A stretch of DNA of 64,000 nucleotides from Anaerotignum sp. MSJ-24 (GCF_018918145.1 NZ_JAHLPX010000004.1:124001-188000), one strand, 5' to 3'; counted from the stretch's first letter, positions 15,619 through 25,900 are shown. Program-made: numbers and translations. Notes: a model not told the origin generated them from the sequence alone.

Positions 15619-15664
15619 ACATAAAACAGACGGTAAGCACAACAGTAAGGAGGATTTGTAAAAA

Positions 15665-16855
15665 ATGGACAGTGCCGAATTTATGCAGGCCTTAAATGAA
15701 ATTGTTAAGGAAAAGGGAATAGATAAAGAGGTTATTTTTGAAGCTATTGAAAGTTCTCTTGTATCTGCATGTAAAAAGAATTTTGGAACATCTCAGAATA
15801 TTAAAGTAGTAATGGACAGAGAAACAGGGAATATTGATGTATATGCACAGAGAGAGGTTGTTGAAGAGGTTGAGGATCCTCAGCTTCAGATCAGCCTTGA
15901 AGAGGCTCATGTACTTAATCCAAGCTATAAGCTCGGCGATATGGTTGACTTTGTCGTAACACCTAAAAACTTCGGAAGAATTTCAGCACAGACAGCTAAA
16001 CAGGTTGTTGTACAGAAGTTCAGAGAGGCAGAAAGAGAAATTCTCTACAACCAGTACATTACAAAGGAAAAAGAAATCGTTATTGGTATCGTTCAGAGAA
16101 TTGAAAAGAAGAATGTTATTGTTCAGATTGGAAAAATTGATGCAATTCTTGCACCAAATGAACAGATTCCCGGTGAACAGTACAAATTTATGGACAGAAT
16201 AAAGGTATACGTTGTTGAGGTTAAGCAGACAACAAAAGGCCCTCAGATTTATGTTTCAAGAACACATCCGGAGCTTGTTAAACGTCTTTTCGAGCAGGAG
16301 GTTCCCGAAGTATTCGACGGTACGGTTGAAATCAAGAGTATTGCGAGAGAAGCAGGCTCAAGAACAAAGATTGCTGTTTACTCAAAGGATCCCAATGTTG
16401 ATGCGGTAGGCGCATGCGTAGGTATTAACGGCTGTCGTGTAAATATAATCGTAAGCGAGCTCGGTGGAGAAAAGATTGATATTATCAACTGGAGTGAAGA
16501 TCCTAAGGAATTTATCGCAGCGGCACTCAGTCCTTCAAAGGTTGTTGCAGTCGCAATCAATCCCAACGAACAGAGTGCAAGAATCGTTGTTCCCGACCAG
16601 CAGCTTTCACTTGCAATCGGAAAGGAAGGCCAGAACGCAAGACTTTCAGCTAAGCTCACAGGCTGGAGAATCGACATCAAGAGTGAATCACAGGCTTATG
16701 AAACAGGCTTTATAACAGAGGACGGAAACTTCCCCGAAGAGGAGCTTGCAAAGGCTGAGGACGATATTGAGCTTGAGGACGAAATAACAGAAGCAGACGA
16801 GGCTGAGGTATCGGAAACAGAAGATCAGGAAACAGCCGAAACAACCGAAGAATAA
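15665..16855 (+). CDS. nusA: transcription termination/antitermination factor NusA
   Basis: A 396-residue RNA polymerase-binding protein that controls pausing, termination and antitermination. The N-terminal polymerase-binding domain is followed by an S1 domain (about 130-200) and two KH domains (GACVGINGCRVNIIV and the later LAIGKEGQNARLSAKLTGW). An acidic tail of about 40 Glu/Asp-rich residues ends it; there are no C-terminal AR repeats, as is usual in Firmicutes. AGGAGG precedes the ATG. It probably feeds back on the operon through the leader terminator. Confidence 0.97.
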   Translation: MDSAEFMQALNEIVKEKGIDKEVIFEAIESSLVSACKKNFGTSQNIKVVMDRETGNIDVYAQREVVEEVEDPQLQISLEEAHVLNPSYKLGDMVDFVVTPKNFGRISAQTAKQVVVQKFREAEREILYNQYITKEKEIVIGIVQRIEKKNVIVQIGKIDAILAPNEQIPGEQYKFMDRIKVYVVEVKQTTKGPQIYVSRTHPELVKRLFEQEVPEVFDGTVEIKSIAREAGSRTKIAVYSKDPNVDAVGACVGINGCRVNIIVSELGGEKIDIINWSEDPKEFIAAALSPSKVVAVAINPNEQSARIVVPDQQLSLAIGKEGQNARLSAKLTGWRIDIKSESQAYETGFITEDGNFPEEELAKAEDDIELEDEITEADEAEVSETEDQETAETTEE

Positions 16856-16879
16856 AATTCAAAGGTGGGAACTGAGAAA

Positions 16880-17152
16880 ATGAAACAGAGAAAAATTCCC
16901 TTAAGAAAATGTACCGGATGCCAGGAAATGAAAAACAAAAAAGAGCTTATAAGAATCGTAAGAAGCGATGAAGGCGAGTTTTCTGTTGACACAACGGGAA
17001 AGAAAGCCGGAAGAGGAGCTTATATATGTCCCAATGTCGAATGCCTTGAAAAAGCAAAAAAATCAAAAGGACTTGAACGCTCTTTTAAATCAGCTGTACC
17101 GGCAGAGGTATATGATAAGCTCAGAGAGGAGCTTGAAAACTTAAATGGATAA
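16880..17152 (+). CDS. YlxR/RnpM family RNA-binding protein
   Basis: A 90-residue protein. The family signature is PLRKCTGCQEMKNKKELIRIV near the N-terminus and GRGAYICPNVECLEKA. Recent work on this family reports binding to RNase P RNA, and older work reports nucleoid roles. AAAGGTGG precedes ATG 16880; a GTG at 16865 overlaps that ribosome site and is less likely. Its last codons overlap the next gene by 8 bases, which implies translational coupling. Confidence 0.92.
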   Translation: MKQRKIPLRKCTGCQEMKNKKELIRIVRSDEGEFSVDTTGKKAGRGAYICPNVECLEKAKKSKGLERSFKSAVPAEVYDKLREELENLNG

Positions 17153-17447
17153 AAAGGTTCTTCAGATGCTTGGTCTGTGTCAGAGAGCCGGAAAGCTTTC
17201 AAGCGGAGAAACCGGCTGTCTTGCGGCAGTAAGAGATGGAAGTGCCGAGCTTATTATTGTGGCAGACGATGCATCGGATAATACAAAGAAAAGATTTGCA
17301 GATTCTTCTGCTTTTTATCATAAAAATATAATAACAGTCGGAGAAAAATCGGAATTGGGCAGGGCTATAGGCAAAGACGACAGATCGGTTTTAACGGTCA
17401 ATGATAAAGGATTTGCCAAAAAGATAGCTGAAATGTTAAATAACTAA
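17145..17447 (+). CDS. L7Ae-family RNA-binding protein (YlxQ type)
   Basis: A 100-residue kink-turn binding protein related to ribosomal L7Ae ([34 protein letters not shown]). Bacterial members bind k-turns but are not essential ribosomal proteins. It is invariably found between ylxR and infB in Firmicutes, and it overlaps ylxR here. Confidence 0.93.
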   Translation: MDKKVLQMLGLCQRAGKLSSGETGCLAAVRDGSAELIIVADDASDNTKKRFADSSAFYHKNIITVGEKSELGRAIGKDDRSVLTVNDKGFAKKIAEMLNN

Positions 17448-17487
17448 AAGGCTGAATGTCCGAAATATCAGTATGGAGGTGGAGTAT

Positions 17488-19908
17488 TTGGCTAAGAAAC
17501 GTGTATATGAAGTAGCGAAACAGTTAAATATAAGCAATAAGGATTTAATAGATAAGCTTAAAGGTATCGGCGTTGAGGTAAGCAACCATATGGCATCTAT
17601 TGATGATGCAACCATTGAAAAGGTTACTGAGCTTTTAGCTCCTAAAAAGGAAGAGAAAAAAGCTGAGGAAAAACCTGCCGCTCCCGCAGAGGCAAAAAAG
17701 GCTGAACAGCCTAAGAATAACAACAATAATAACGGCAATAACAATAATAGCAACAGAAATCAGAAGAATAACCAGAACAATAACAGAAACCAGTTTGTAA
17801 AAAATGACCAGCCCAAGAAAAACGGACAGAACGGTCAGAACGGAAACAATCAGCAGAACAGAAATGACAACAGAAACGACAACAGATCAAACGGTTCTAA
17901 CCAGAGAAATGACGGACAGCAGAAGAACAACGGTTCAAATGCCAACGTAAATAACGGCAACAATAAAAATAAAAACAAGAATAATAACAATAACAACAAT
18001 AATAACGGTTTCAACAACAACCGCAACAATAACAACAAAAATAATAAGAACAATAACAACAATAACAACAATAATAAAAATAACGGAAAGAACAAAAATA
18101 ATAAGCAGAATCAGGCTCCTAAGCCCGAACCTGTTGCAGCTCCCGAAGAGGACGAAATCAGAACAATGGAAATTCCCGAAACACTTACTGTTAAGGAGCT
18201 TGCCGAAAAAATCGGTAAATCCGGTGCAGAAATCGTTAAGTGTCTTATGAAAAAGGGAATTATGGCTGCAATCAACCAGACAGTTGATTTTGACACTGCG
18301 GTTTCGGTTGGTGAAGAATATAACGTAATATTTGAGCCCGAAGTTGAGAAAGATATTTTTGAAGAAGCCTTCAAGCAGGAAGAAGAGGACGAATCTGTTC
18401 TTGAGCCTAGACCTCCTGTTGTTGTTGTTATGGGACACGTTGACCATGGTAAAACATCACTTCTTGACGCAATCAGACACAGCCATGTAACAAGCCGTGA
18501 GGCCGGCGGTATTACACAGCACATCGGTGCTTATACAGTAGAAATCAACGGAAGTCCTATTACTTTCCTTGATACTCCCGGACATGAAGCATTCACAGCA
18601 ATGCGTCTTCGTGGTGCAATGATTACGGATATTGCCGTTCTTGTTGTTGCCGCAGACGATGGCGTTATGCCTCAGACAATAGAGGCTATCAACCATGCAA
18701 AGGCTGCCGGAGTTGAGGTTATCGTTGCTATCAACAAGATAGATAAGCCTTCCGCAAATCCCGACAGAGTTAAACAGGAGCTTGTTGAATACGGTCTTGT
18801 TGCAGAGGATTGGGGCGGTGAAACAATCTGTGTTCCCGTATCAGCACAGACAAAGGAAGGTATTGATACACTCCTTGAAATGATTATCCTTACAGCAGAA
18901 ATGAAGGAGCTTAAGGCTAATCCAAACAAGCCTGCGAGAGGTGCTATTATCGAGGCACAGCTTGATAAGGGCCGTGGACCTGTTGCAACAGTACTTGTAC
19001 AGGAAGGTACACTTAATGTAGGTGATCCTATCGTTGCCGGAGCAGCTTACGGCAAAATCCGTGCTATGATGGACGATAAGGGCAGAAGAGTTAAAAAAGC
19101 AGGCCCTTCAAAGCCTGTTGAAATTCTCGGCCTTTCAGAGGTCCCTGCTGCCGGAGAAACCTTCTATGTTGCGGCTAATGAAAAACAGGCAAGACAGCTT
19201 GCCGAGTCGGTTATAGCTAAGTCAAGAAAGGATATGCTTAAGGACACACCTCAAAAGGTATCTCTTGACGACCTCTTTAACCAGATTCAGTCCGGTAACG
19301 TAAAAGAGCTTAATATTGTTGTTAAGGCTGACGTTCAGGGCTCGGTTGAGGCTGTAAAGCAGAGCCTTGAAAAGCTTTCTAACGATGAAGTAAGAATTAG
19401 AATTATCCATGGCGGTGTAGGTGCCATAACAGAATCAGACGTTATGCTTGCAACTGCATCAAATGCTATAATAATCGGTTTCAATGTACGTCCCGAGCCT
19501 TCAGCTAAGGCGTTTGCCGATGAAGAAAAGGTAGACGTAAGACTTTACAGAGTTATCTACAATGCTATTGAAGACATTACAGCCGCTATGAAGGGTATGC
19601 TTGATCCCGTATACGAGGAAAAGGTTATCGGTCATGCAGAGGTACGTCAGCTTTTCAAAGCATCAGGTGTCGGCGTTATTGCCGGAAGCTATGTGCTTGA
19701 CGGTAAATTCCAGAGAAATGCACAGGCAAGAATTCTTCGTGACAATGTAGTTGTTTATGAAGGTGAGATAGAATCACTTAAGAGATTTAAAGATGATGTT
19801 AAGGAAGTAAATACAGGCTATGAATGTGGTCTTGTATTCAAGAAATTCAATGACATCAAGGAAGGCGACATTGTAGAAGCCTTCATTATGGTTGAAGTAC
19901 CCAGATAA
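17488..19908 (+). CDS. infB: translation initiation factor IF-2
   Basis: An 806-residue GTPase that places fMet-tRNA on the 30S subunit. I choose TTG 17488: GGAGGTGGAG lies just upstream and the product begins [13 protein letters not shown], as in other IF-2; the ATG at 17473 would put the ribosome site inside the gene. The IF2_N domain is followed by a linker of about 130 residues (17713-18112) made largely of Asn with Lys, Gln and Gly. A second IF2_N, then the G domain with [14 protein letters not shown] and NKID, and domains II to IV complete it. Codon use is of the highly expressed type. Confidence 0.97.
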   Translation: MAKKRVYEVAKQLNISNKDLIDKLKGIGVEVSNHMASIDDATIEKVTELLAPKKEEKKAEEKPAAPAEAKKAEQPKNNNNNNGNNNNSNRNQKNNQNNNRNQFVKNDQPKKNGQNGQNGNNQQNRNDNRNDNRSNGSNQRNDGQQKNNGSNANVNNGNNKNKNKNNNNNNNNNGFNNNRNNNNKNNKNNNNNNNNNKNNGKNKNNKQNQAPKPEPVAAPEEDEIRTMEIPETLTVKELAEKIGKSGAEIVKCLMKKGIMAAINQTVDFDTAVSVGEEYNVIFEPEVEKDIFEEAFKQEEEDESVLEPRPPVVVVMGHVDHGKTSLLDAIRHSHVTSREAGGITQHIGAYTVEINGSPITFLDTPGHEAFTAMRLRGAMITDIAVLVVAADDGVMPQTIEAINHAKAAGVEVIVAINKIDKPSANPDRVKQELVEYGLVAEDWGGETICVPVSAQTKEGIDTLLEMIILTAEMKELKANPNKPARGAIIEAQLDKGRGPVATVLVQEGTLNVGDPIVAGAAYGKIRAMMDDKGRRVKKAGPSKPVEILGLSEVPAAGETFYVAANEKQARQLAESVIAKSRKDMLKDTPQKVSLDDLFNQIQSGNVKELNIVVKADVQGSVEAVKQSLEKLSNDEVRIRIIHGGVGAITESDVMLATASNAIIIGFNVRPEPSAKAFADEEKVDVRLYRVIYNAIEDITAAMKGMLDPVYEEKVIGHAEVRQLFKASGVGVIAGSYVLDGKFQRNAQARILRDNVVVYEGEIESLKRFKDDVKEVNTGYECGLVFKKFNDIKEGDIVEAFIMVEVPR

Positions 19909-19931
19909 TTTAATTGGGCAGGTGAGTTTTA

Positions 19932-20312
19932 ATGAAAAATAATAACAGAATGACAAGAGTCAATGATGAAATAGCAAAGGAAATGGCTAATATCATCAGA
20001 GGAGAGCTTAAGGATCCGAGAATAGGAGTTATGACATCTGTTCTTCGTGTTGAAACAACACAGGATTTAAAATACTGCAAGGTATATATAAGTGTTCTCG
20101 GAAATGATGAGGAAAAGGCAAATGCAATGAAAGGTCTTAAAAATGCGGCAGGCTTTATAAGACATCTTCTTGCGGAAAGAATTAACCTAAGAGTTACTCC
20201 GGAGCTTATATTCAAGCTTGATGACTCGGTTGAATACAGTATAAAAATGTCTAAGCTTATTGATCAGATAAGCAAGGAACCTCCGGTAGGAGAAGGTGAG
20301 CCGCTTGAATAA
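19932..20312 (+). CDS. rbfA: ribosome-binding factor A
   Basis: A 126-residue KH-type protein for late 30S assembly (RVNDEIAKEMANIIRGELKDPRIG, TQDLKYCKVYISVLG, RHLLAERINLRVTPEL). CAGGTGA precedes the ATG. Its end overlaps the start of nrnA. Confidence 0.96.
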   Translation: MKNNNRMTRVNDEIAKEMANIIRGELKDPRIGVMTSVLRVETTQDLKYCKVYISVLGNDEEKANAMKGLKNAAGFIRHLLAERINLRVTPELIFKLDDSVEYSIKMSKLIDQISKEPPVGEGEPLE

Positions 20313-21261
20313 CAGTTTTGAAGAAATAAGAGAACATATAGATTCAGCGGAAAACATTGCCGTTGCGGGACATATAAGTCCCGACGGCGATGCCGTTGGC
20401 TCATGCTGTGCTTTGGCAATGGCATTGGTTAAGAAAAATAAAAATGTAACTGTTTTTCTTGAAGAAATACAGGACAAGCTCAAAAATATTCCGTATTCGG
20501 ATAAACTTGTGCATGATACACCAAACGGTGAGTTTGATTTGTTTATATCTCTCGACTGTGGTGATGAAGGCAGACTCGGAAAAACGGCAGAGCTTTTGAA
20601 AAGCACGTATACAATAAATATTGACCACCACGTAAGCAATACTTATTTCGGAAATCTCAATTATGTTGACGGTGACGCATCATCAACCTGTGAGCTTGTA
20701 TACAGATTGTTTGACGGCTGGTGCAGTATAGATAAAAATATTGCATATGCGCTTTATACCGGAATACTTTTTGACACAGGCTGTTTCAAGCATTCGTCAA
20801 CAAGTCCGTTTACAATGAAGATTGCCGGTGAGCTTATGACATATAACATTCCGTTTACAAAAATACAGGAGGATATGTTTTATTTACGCTCGCAGACAGA
20901 GGTCAAGCTGCTTTCAAAGGCGCTTAAAGGACTTAAATTTGAATGTAACGGCAGACTTGCATATTCCAAGCTTTCCCTTGAAGAAATAGAAGGCTGTGGA
21001 GGAACACCGAAGGATGTTGACAGTATAATTCCGTTTATTAAAAATATTGATAACGTAAATGCGGCGGCATTCTTTTATGAGAAAAAGCCCGGTGAAATAA
21101 AAACAAGTCTTCGTTCCGATGAGGCAGTTGATGTATGCGAGATAGCAAAGAAGTTCGGCGGCGGCGGTCATGTAAGAGCAAGCGGCTGTACGCTTTTCGG
21201 AGCATTTGACGAAGTTATGCCCGGTGTTATTGATGAGCTTAAGAAGGCTCTGGAGGTATAA
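20305..21261 (+). CDS. nrnA: DHH/DHHA1 phosphoesterase, nanoRNase/pAp phosphatase NrnA
   Basis: About 318 residues. It degrades short oligoribonucleotides and dephosphorylates pAp. The DHH domain has GHISPDGDAVGS, LDCGDEGRLG and IDHHVSN; the DHHA1 domain has GGGGHVRASGC. TTG 20305 is preferred because AAGGTGAG lies five bases upstream; GTG 20296 is the alternative but overlaps that site. It overlaps rbfA by eight bases and lies in the standard Firmicute position before truB. Confidence 0.92.
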   Translation: MNNSFEEIREHIDSAENIAVAGHISPDGDAVGSCCALAMALVKKNKNVTVFLEEIQDKLKNIPYSDKLVHDTPNGEFDLFISLDCGDEGRLGKTAELLKSTYTINIDHHVSNTYFGNLNYVDGDASSTCELVYRLFDGWCSIDKNIAYALYTGILFDTGCFKHSSTSPFTMKIAGELMTYNIPFTKIQEDMFYLRSQTEVKLLSKALKGLKFECNGRLAYSKLSLEEIEGCGGTPKDVDSIIPFIKNIDNVNAAAFFYEKKPGEIKTSLRSDEAVDVCEIAKKFGGGGHVRASGCTLFGAFDEVMPGVIDELKKALEV

Positions 21262-21262
21262 A

Positions 21263-22174
21263 TTGGACGGAGTAATTAATGTTTACAAGGAAAAAGGATA
21301 TACCTCGCATGACGTTGTTGCGATTGTCAGAAAGACATTGAACATAAAAAAAGTAGGTCATACCGGCACTCTTGATCCCGATGCGGAAGGTGTGCTTCCG
21401 GTATGTATCGGTTCGGCAACAAAGCTTGCCGATTATATAATGGCTGAAAGAAAAAGCTACCGTGCCGTTATGGCTTTCGGTGCTGAAACAACAACACAGG
21501 ACGGCAGCGGAGAAATCACACAGAGGTTTGAGTATGATTTTGATGAAAGCAGGCTTATTGAGGCTGTTAAAAGCTTTATAGGCGAGCAGGAACAGCTTCC
21601 GCCAATGTATTCAGCTATAAAAGTAAACGGAAAAAAGCTCTATGAGCTTGCAAGAGAAGGCAAGGAGATAGAGCGTAAAAAAAGAAAAATAACTATTTAC
21701 GACATAAGAATAGTGGATATAATGCCTCCCGACAGAGCGGTTATAGATATTGACTGCTCAAAAGGAACATATATAAGATCGCTTTGCTTCGACATCGGCA
21801 GAAAGCTTGGCTGGGGAGCTTATATGGCAGAGCTTACAAGAACCTCAACAGGAAGATTTAAGCTTGAAAATGCTGTAAAGCTTGATGAGTTTAAAAATGC
21901 CGCCGCCGAAGGAAATGCGGAAAAATATATTATTCCCTGTGATGATGTGCTTACGGATTATAAAAAGCTTTTTGTTGCAAAATCCGCAAATAAGTATCTC
22001 TATAACGGCGGAAAAATATATAAAAACAGGCTCAGCTTTGACGGAGAAGAACCGAAAATAGGCGAAACGGTTCTCGGCTATGACTGTGAAAACAAGCTTG
22101 TCGGAATTTACAGCTATTATTATGACGAAACAAAGGACAGCACTTTTATAAAACCTGTCCGACTTATGCTTTAA
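21263..22174 (+). CDS. truB: tRNA pseudouridine(55) synthase
   Basis: A 303-residue enzyme that makes pseudouridine 55 in the T-loop of tRNAs. TTG 21263 is preceded by GGAGGT and gives MDGVINVYKEKGYTSHDVV, the family's usual start; the frame extends upstream to 21206 only inside nrnA. The catalytic Asp is in GHTGTLDPDAEGVL. A C-terminal PUA-like domain follows. Start lies one base after the nrnA stop. Confidence 0.96.
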   Translation: MDGVINVYKEKGYTSHDVVAIVRKTLNIKKVGHTGTLDPDAEGVLPVCIGSATKLADYIMAERKSYRAVMAFGAETTTQDGSGEITQRFEYDFDESRLIEAVKSFIGEQEQLPPMYSAIKVNGKKLYELAREGKEIERKKRKITIYDIRIVDIMPPDRAVIDIDCSKGTYIRSLCFDIGRKLGWGAYMAELTRTSTGRFKLENAVKLDEFKNAAAEGNAEKYIIPCDDVLTDYKKLFVAKSANKYLYNGGKIYKNRLSFDGEEPKIGETVLGYDCENKLVGIYSYYYDETKDSTFIKPVRLML

Positions 22175-22186
22175 GGAGATTTAACT

Positions 22187-23164
22187 ATGGAACACATAAC
22201 AAGCACTGACATAGATCAGACGGTTGATACTGTTGTTACCATTGGAAATTTTGACGGTGTCCATATGGGACACAGAAAGCTTATCGAAACAGCTAAGGAA
22301 TATGCGGAAAAGCTTTCGCTTAAGCTTGTTGTGCTTACATTCAATCCGCATCCGATGTTTGTTTTCGGTGACAGAAAAAATGCGGCACTCATAATGTCGC
22401 CGGAGGAAAAGTGCATAACAATGGAAAAAATGGGCGTTGATACATATATCGAATACCCGTTTGACAGAGAGTTTGCATCAATGTCGCCGGAGGATTTTGC
22501 CATAAAACTGCTTTTTGAAAGATTACGCAGTAAGGTGGTTGTTGTCGGATATGATTATCATTTCGGCAGCAAGCAGAAGGGCGACGATAAGCTTCTCGAA
22601 AAGCTTGGTAAGGAATACGGAGTTAAAACCGTATTTATTCCTAAGGTAATTTACGAAGGCAGCAGAGTAAGCAGTACACGCATAAGAGAGTGTATTTTAA
22701 ACAGAGATATTGATTGTGCGGACAGACTTCTTACAGAGCCGTATTTTATTGTCGGAAGGGTTGAGAAAGGCAAGAGAATAGGAAGAACGATAGGTTTTCC
22801 TACCGCAAATATTCTTGCGCATCCCGATAAGCTTTTTCCGCCCAATGGAGTTTATGCAACAGCAACAGTTTTCAAAAATAAAGTGTATTACAGCGTTACA
22901 AATGTAGGATATAATCCTACGGTTTCCGGTGACCATAAGACGGTTGAAACAAATCTTTTTGACTTTGACGAATCTATATACGGTGAAGAAATAACAACAT
23001 ATTTCTTTAAATGGATAAGAGATGAAAGAAAGTTTGGCAGTGTTGAAGAATTAAGTAAGCAGATACTGCGTGACGCACAAAGCTCAAAGGATTATTTTGC
23101 ATCCGATGAATACAGTTATTGGAAAGAAAATTTTGAGAAAGCCTATAAAACAGTTGAAAAATAA
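22187..23164 (+). CDS. ribF: bifunctional riboflavin kinase/FAD synthetase
   Basis: A 325-residue enzyme that converts riboflavin to FMN and FAD. The N-terminal nucleotidyltransferase has GNFDGVHMGHRKLI and the C-terminal kinase has GRTIGFPTANI. AAGGAG precedes the ATG. The promoter of rpsO overlaps its last codons. Confidence 0.95.
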   Translation: MEHITSTDIDQTVDTVVTIGNFDGVHMGHRKLIETAKEYAEKLSLKLVVLTFNPHPMFVFGDRKNAALIMSPEEKCITMEKMGVDTYIEYPFDREFASMSPEDFAIKLLFERLRSKVVVVGYDYHFGSKQKGDDKLLEKLGKEYGVKTVFIPKVIYEGSRVSSTRIRECILNRDIDCADRLLTEPYFIVGRVEKGKRIGRTIGFPTANILAHPDKLFPPNGVYATATVFKNKVYYSVTNVGYNPTVSGDHKTVETNLFDFDESIYGEEITTYFFKWIRDERKFGSVEELSKQILRDAQSSKDYFASDEYSYWKENFEKAYKTVEK

Positions 23165-23182
23165 GGCTGACTGTGATACAAT
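23154..23182 (+). promoter_or_regulatory. internal promoter for rpsO
   Basis: TTGAAA (23154-23159), 17-base spacer, TACAAT (23177-23182), spanning the ribF stop codon. It would let rpsO be expressed apart from the upstream operon. Confidence 0.65.
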
Positions 23183-23188
23183 ACAAAA

Positions 23189-23275
23189 GTTGATAACCTT
23201 GACTCAGCGGATGGACACTCCGACCTCGGCTTAGTCTTGGGCGATAATATTATATTTATTCAGGAGGATTTTAAA
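23189..23275 (+). promoter_or_regulatory. structured rpsO leader, probable S15 autoregulatory element
   Basis: The leader folds as CC-TT-GACT ... AGTC-TT-GG around CGGA-TGGACAC-TCCG (about 23198-23248) just before the ribosome site. Several Firmicutes carry S15-binding leaders here that block translation when free S15 is present. The role is inferred from position and folding. Confidence 0.5.
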
Positions 23276-23542
23276 ATGAAAGCAACTATCAACAAACAGG
23301 AAATCATCGAAAAATACGGCAGAACACCTAACGACACAGGTTCACCTGAGGTTCAGGTAGCTCTCCTTACAGCAAGAATTGACCTTCTTACAGAGCATCT
23401 TAAAGAGCATAAGAAAGATCATCATTCAAGAAGAGGTCTTCTTAAGATGGTAGGCCAGAGAAGAGGCTTATTAAACTACCTTAAGGATAAAGACATCGAA
23501 AGATACCGTGCTCTTATCAGCGAATTAGGCTTAAGAAAGTAA
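23276..23542 (+). CDS. rpsO: 30S ribosomal protein S15
   Basis: An 88-residue ribosomal protein that binds 16S rRNA early in 30S assembly ([36 protein letters not shown]). CAGGAGG precedes ATG 23276; upstream in-frame codons from 23237 belong to the leader. Codon use is of the highly expressed class. Confidence 0.98.
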   Translation: MKATINKQEIIEKYGRTPNDTGSPEVQVALLTARIDLLTEHLKEHKKDHHSRRGLLKMVGQRRGLLNYLKDKDIERYRALISELGLRK

Positions 23543-23556
23543 TTTTGACAACTTGT

Positions 23557-23588
23557 AATAGAGAGGACTTGTCCTCTCTATTATTTTT
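23557..23588 (+). terminator. terminator after rpsO
   Basis: AATAGAGAGGAC-TT-GTCCTCTCTATT then ATTTTT. The T-tract is modest, so some read-through into pnp is possible. Confidence 0.8.
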
Positions 23589-23616
23589 GGAAACGGTTTT
23601 CGGAAGTTATGTTTCT

Positions 23617-23735
23617 CACATAAATTAGTTACAGCTTATGTTTTATGTTGCTGATGACACCATAAAAGAGATGATAAATATTGCTGTTACCGTCTGTTTT
23701 ATGGTGTTATGGTTTAACACAGTCATGTTTATGTG
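23617..23735 (+). promoter_or_regulatory. long nested hairpin in the pnp leader
   Basis: Outer stem CACATAAA / TTTATGTG (23617-23624 with 23728-23735) encloses an 11-base stem ACACCATAAAA / TTTTATGGTGT (23657-23667 with 23697-23707). In Escherichia coli the pnp leader hairpin is cut by RNase III and used by PNPase for autoregulation; the layout here suggests a similar device. Confidence 0.55.
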
Positions 23736-23788
23736 GGTTACAGAGTGCTTCTTAAAATAAAAAATAATTTATGAAAAGGAGATAAACA

Positions 23789-25900
23789 ATGTACAGAACA
23801 TATTCAATGGAACTTGCAGGACGTACACTCTCTATGGAAATCGGTAGAGTTGCAGAGCAGGCAAACGGTGCGGTTCTCGTTCGTTACGGCGACACAGTGG
23901 TTCTCGTAACAGCAACAGCATCTGAAAAGCCCAGAGATGGTATTGATTTCTTCCCTTTAAGCATTGACTACGAGGAAAGACTTTATTCGGTAGGTAAAAT
24001 TCCCGGAGGCTTTATAAAAAGAGAAGGCAGACCGAGCGAGAAGGCTATACTTACATCAAGATGTATAGACAGACCTCTTCGTCCGCTTTTCCCCAAGGAT
24101 TACAGAAACGACGTTGCTATCGTTGCAACAGTAATGTCTGTTGATCAGGACTGCGCTCCTGAGGTTGCGGCTATGATCGGTGCATCTGCGGCACTTATTA
24201 TTTCCGATATTCCTTTCACAGATACAGTTTCATCTGTAAGTATAGGATACTGTGACGGCGAATTTGTTGTTAACCCTAATGCTGAGCAGAGAGAAACAAG
24301 CAAGCTTAACCTTACTGTTTCATCAACAAAAGACAAGGTTATGATGATTGAAGCAGGCGCAGACGAAATTCCCGATGATGTAATGCTTGCGGCTATCAAG
24401 CTCGGACATGAGGTAAACGGAAGCGTTATCGACTTCATCAATTCAATCCATGAAAAAGAAGGAAAAGCTCTCCAGGAATATACAGAGCACGTTATTCCCG
24501 AAGATGTATATAAGCTCATTTCGGAATTCATCACAGACGAAGCAATGGAAACAGCAGTTTACAAAGAGCTTAAGCAGGAAAGAGATCTTGCTATAAGAGA
24601 AATCACAGCTAAAGTAAACGAAGAGCTTACAGATGCCATTGCGGCACTTGTAGACGAAGATACAGACATTGAAGCACTTATTGATGAAACAATCTATAAG
24701 TTTGAAAAGATGACTGTAAGAAGAATGATTTTAAGAGAGCACAAACGTCCCGATGGCCGTGGACTTGAAGAAATAAGAGAGCTTTCTGCCGAAGTTGATA
24801 TTCTTCCCAGAACACATGGCTCAGCACTCTTCAAGAGAGGCCAGACACAGGCTCTTACAGTTACAACACTCGGCGCTATGAGCGAAATCCAGCGTCTTGA
24901 TGGTCTTGATACATCAGAGGTTTCAAAGAGATATATCCACCATTACAATATGCCCGGATATTCAACAGGCGAGGCTAAGACATCAAGAGGTCCCGGCAGA
25001 CGTGAAATCGGACACGGTGCTCTTGCGGAAAGAGCTCTTCTTCCCGTTATTCCCAGCGAAGAGGAATTCCCTTATGCAATCAGACTTGTATCTGACATTA
25101 TGAGCTCAAACGGTTCAACATCACAGGCAAGTATCTGCGGCAGTACACTTTCTCTTATGGCGGCAGGCGTACCTATCAAACGTCCCGTTGCAGGTATCTC
25201 GGTCGGCCTTGTAACAGGCGACAACGATGATGATTTCGTAATGCTTACAGACATTCAGGGACTTGAGGACTTCTTCGGAGATATGGACTTCAAGGTTGCC
25301 GGAACAAAAGAAGGTATTACAGCTATCCAGATGGATATGAAGATACATGGTCTTACATTCAAAATCATTGAGCAGGCTCTTGCACAGACACACAGAGCAA
25401 GAAACTATATTCTTGATGAAGTAATGCTCAAGGCTATACCCGAACCGAGAAAAGAGCTTTCACCTTATGCTCCCAAGATGGCAACAATGACTATTGATGT
25501 AGACAAGATTGCCGCTGTTATCGGTAAGGGCGGAAAGGTTATCAAGAAGATTATCGAAGATTCACAGTGCAGTATCGATACTGAGGACGACGGTAAGATT
25601 TACATTAAGGGTACAAGCACAGAAAATATCCAGAAGGCTATTGATATGATTAACCTTATTGTACTTGATCCCGAACCCGGCAAGACATATGAAGGAACAG
25701 TAACAAGACTTATGACATTTGGTGCTTTTGTTGAGATTGCACCCGGTAAAGAAGGTCTTGTACACATCTCCAAGCTTGCCGAAAAGAGAACAGCTAAGGT
25801 TGAAGACGTTGTAAACGTAGGCGACAAGGTAAGAGTTAAGCTTCTTGAGATTGACGCACAGGGCAGACTTAACCTTTCAATCAAGGACGCAGACAAATAA
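23789..25900 (+). CDS. pnp: polyribonucleotide nucleotidyltransferase (PNPase)
   Basis: A 703-residue phosphorolytic 3'-5' exoribonuclease. Two RNase PH domains flank a helical domain. The KH domain has IGKGGKVIKKI and the C-terminal S1 domain ends the protein (KTYEGTVTRLMTFGAFVEI). AAAAGGAG precedes the ATG. It closes the operon and has a leader of its own. Confidence 0.98.
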   Translation: MYRTYSMELAGRTLSMEIGRVAEQANGAVLVRYGDTVVLVTATASEKPRDGIDFFPLSIDYEERLYSVGKIPGGFIKREGRPSEKAILTSRCIDRPLRPLFPKDYRNDVAIVATVMSVDQDCAPEVAAMIGASAALIISDIPFTDTVSSVSIGYCDGEFVVNPNAEQRETSKLNLTVSSTKDKVMMIEAGADEIPDDVMLAAIKLGHEVNGSVIDFINSIHEKEGKALQEYTEHVIPEDVYKLISEFITDEAMETAVYKELKQERDLAIREITAKVNEELTDAIAALVDEDTDIEALIDETIYKFEKMTVRRMILREHKRPDGRGLEEIRELSAEVDILPRTHGSALFKRGQTQALTVTTLGAMSEIQRLDGLDTSEVSKRYIHHYNMPGYSTGEAKTSRGPGRREIGHGALAERALLPVIPSEEEFPYAIRLVSDIMSSNGSTSQASICGSTLSLMAAGVPIKRPVAGISVGLVTGDNDDDFVMLTDIQGLEDFFGDMDFKVAGTKEGITAIQMDMKIHGLTFKIIEQALAQTHRARNYILDEVMLKAIPEPRKELSPYAPKMATMTIDVDKIAAVIGKGGKVIKKIIEDSQCSIDTEDDGKIYIKGTSTENIQKAIDMINLIVLDPEPGKTYEGTVTRLMTFGAFVEIAPGKEGLVHISKLAEKRTAKVEDVVNVGDKVRVKLLEIDAQGRLNLSIKDADK

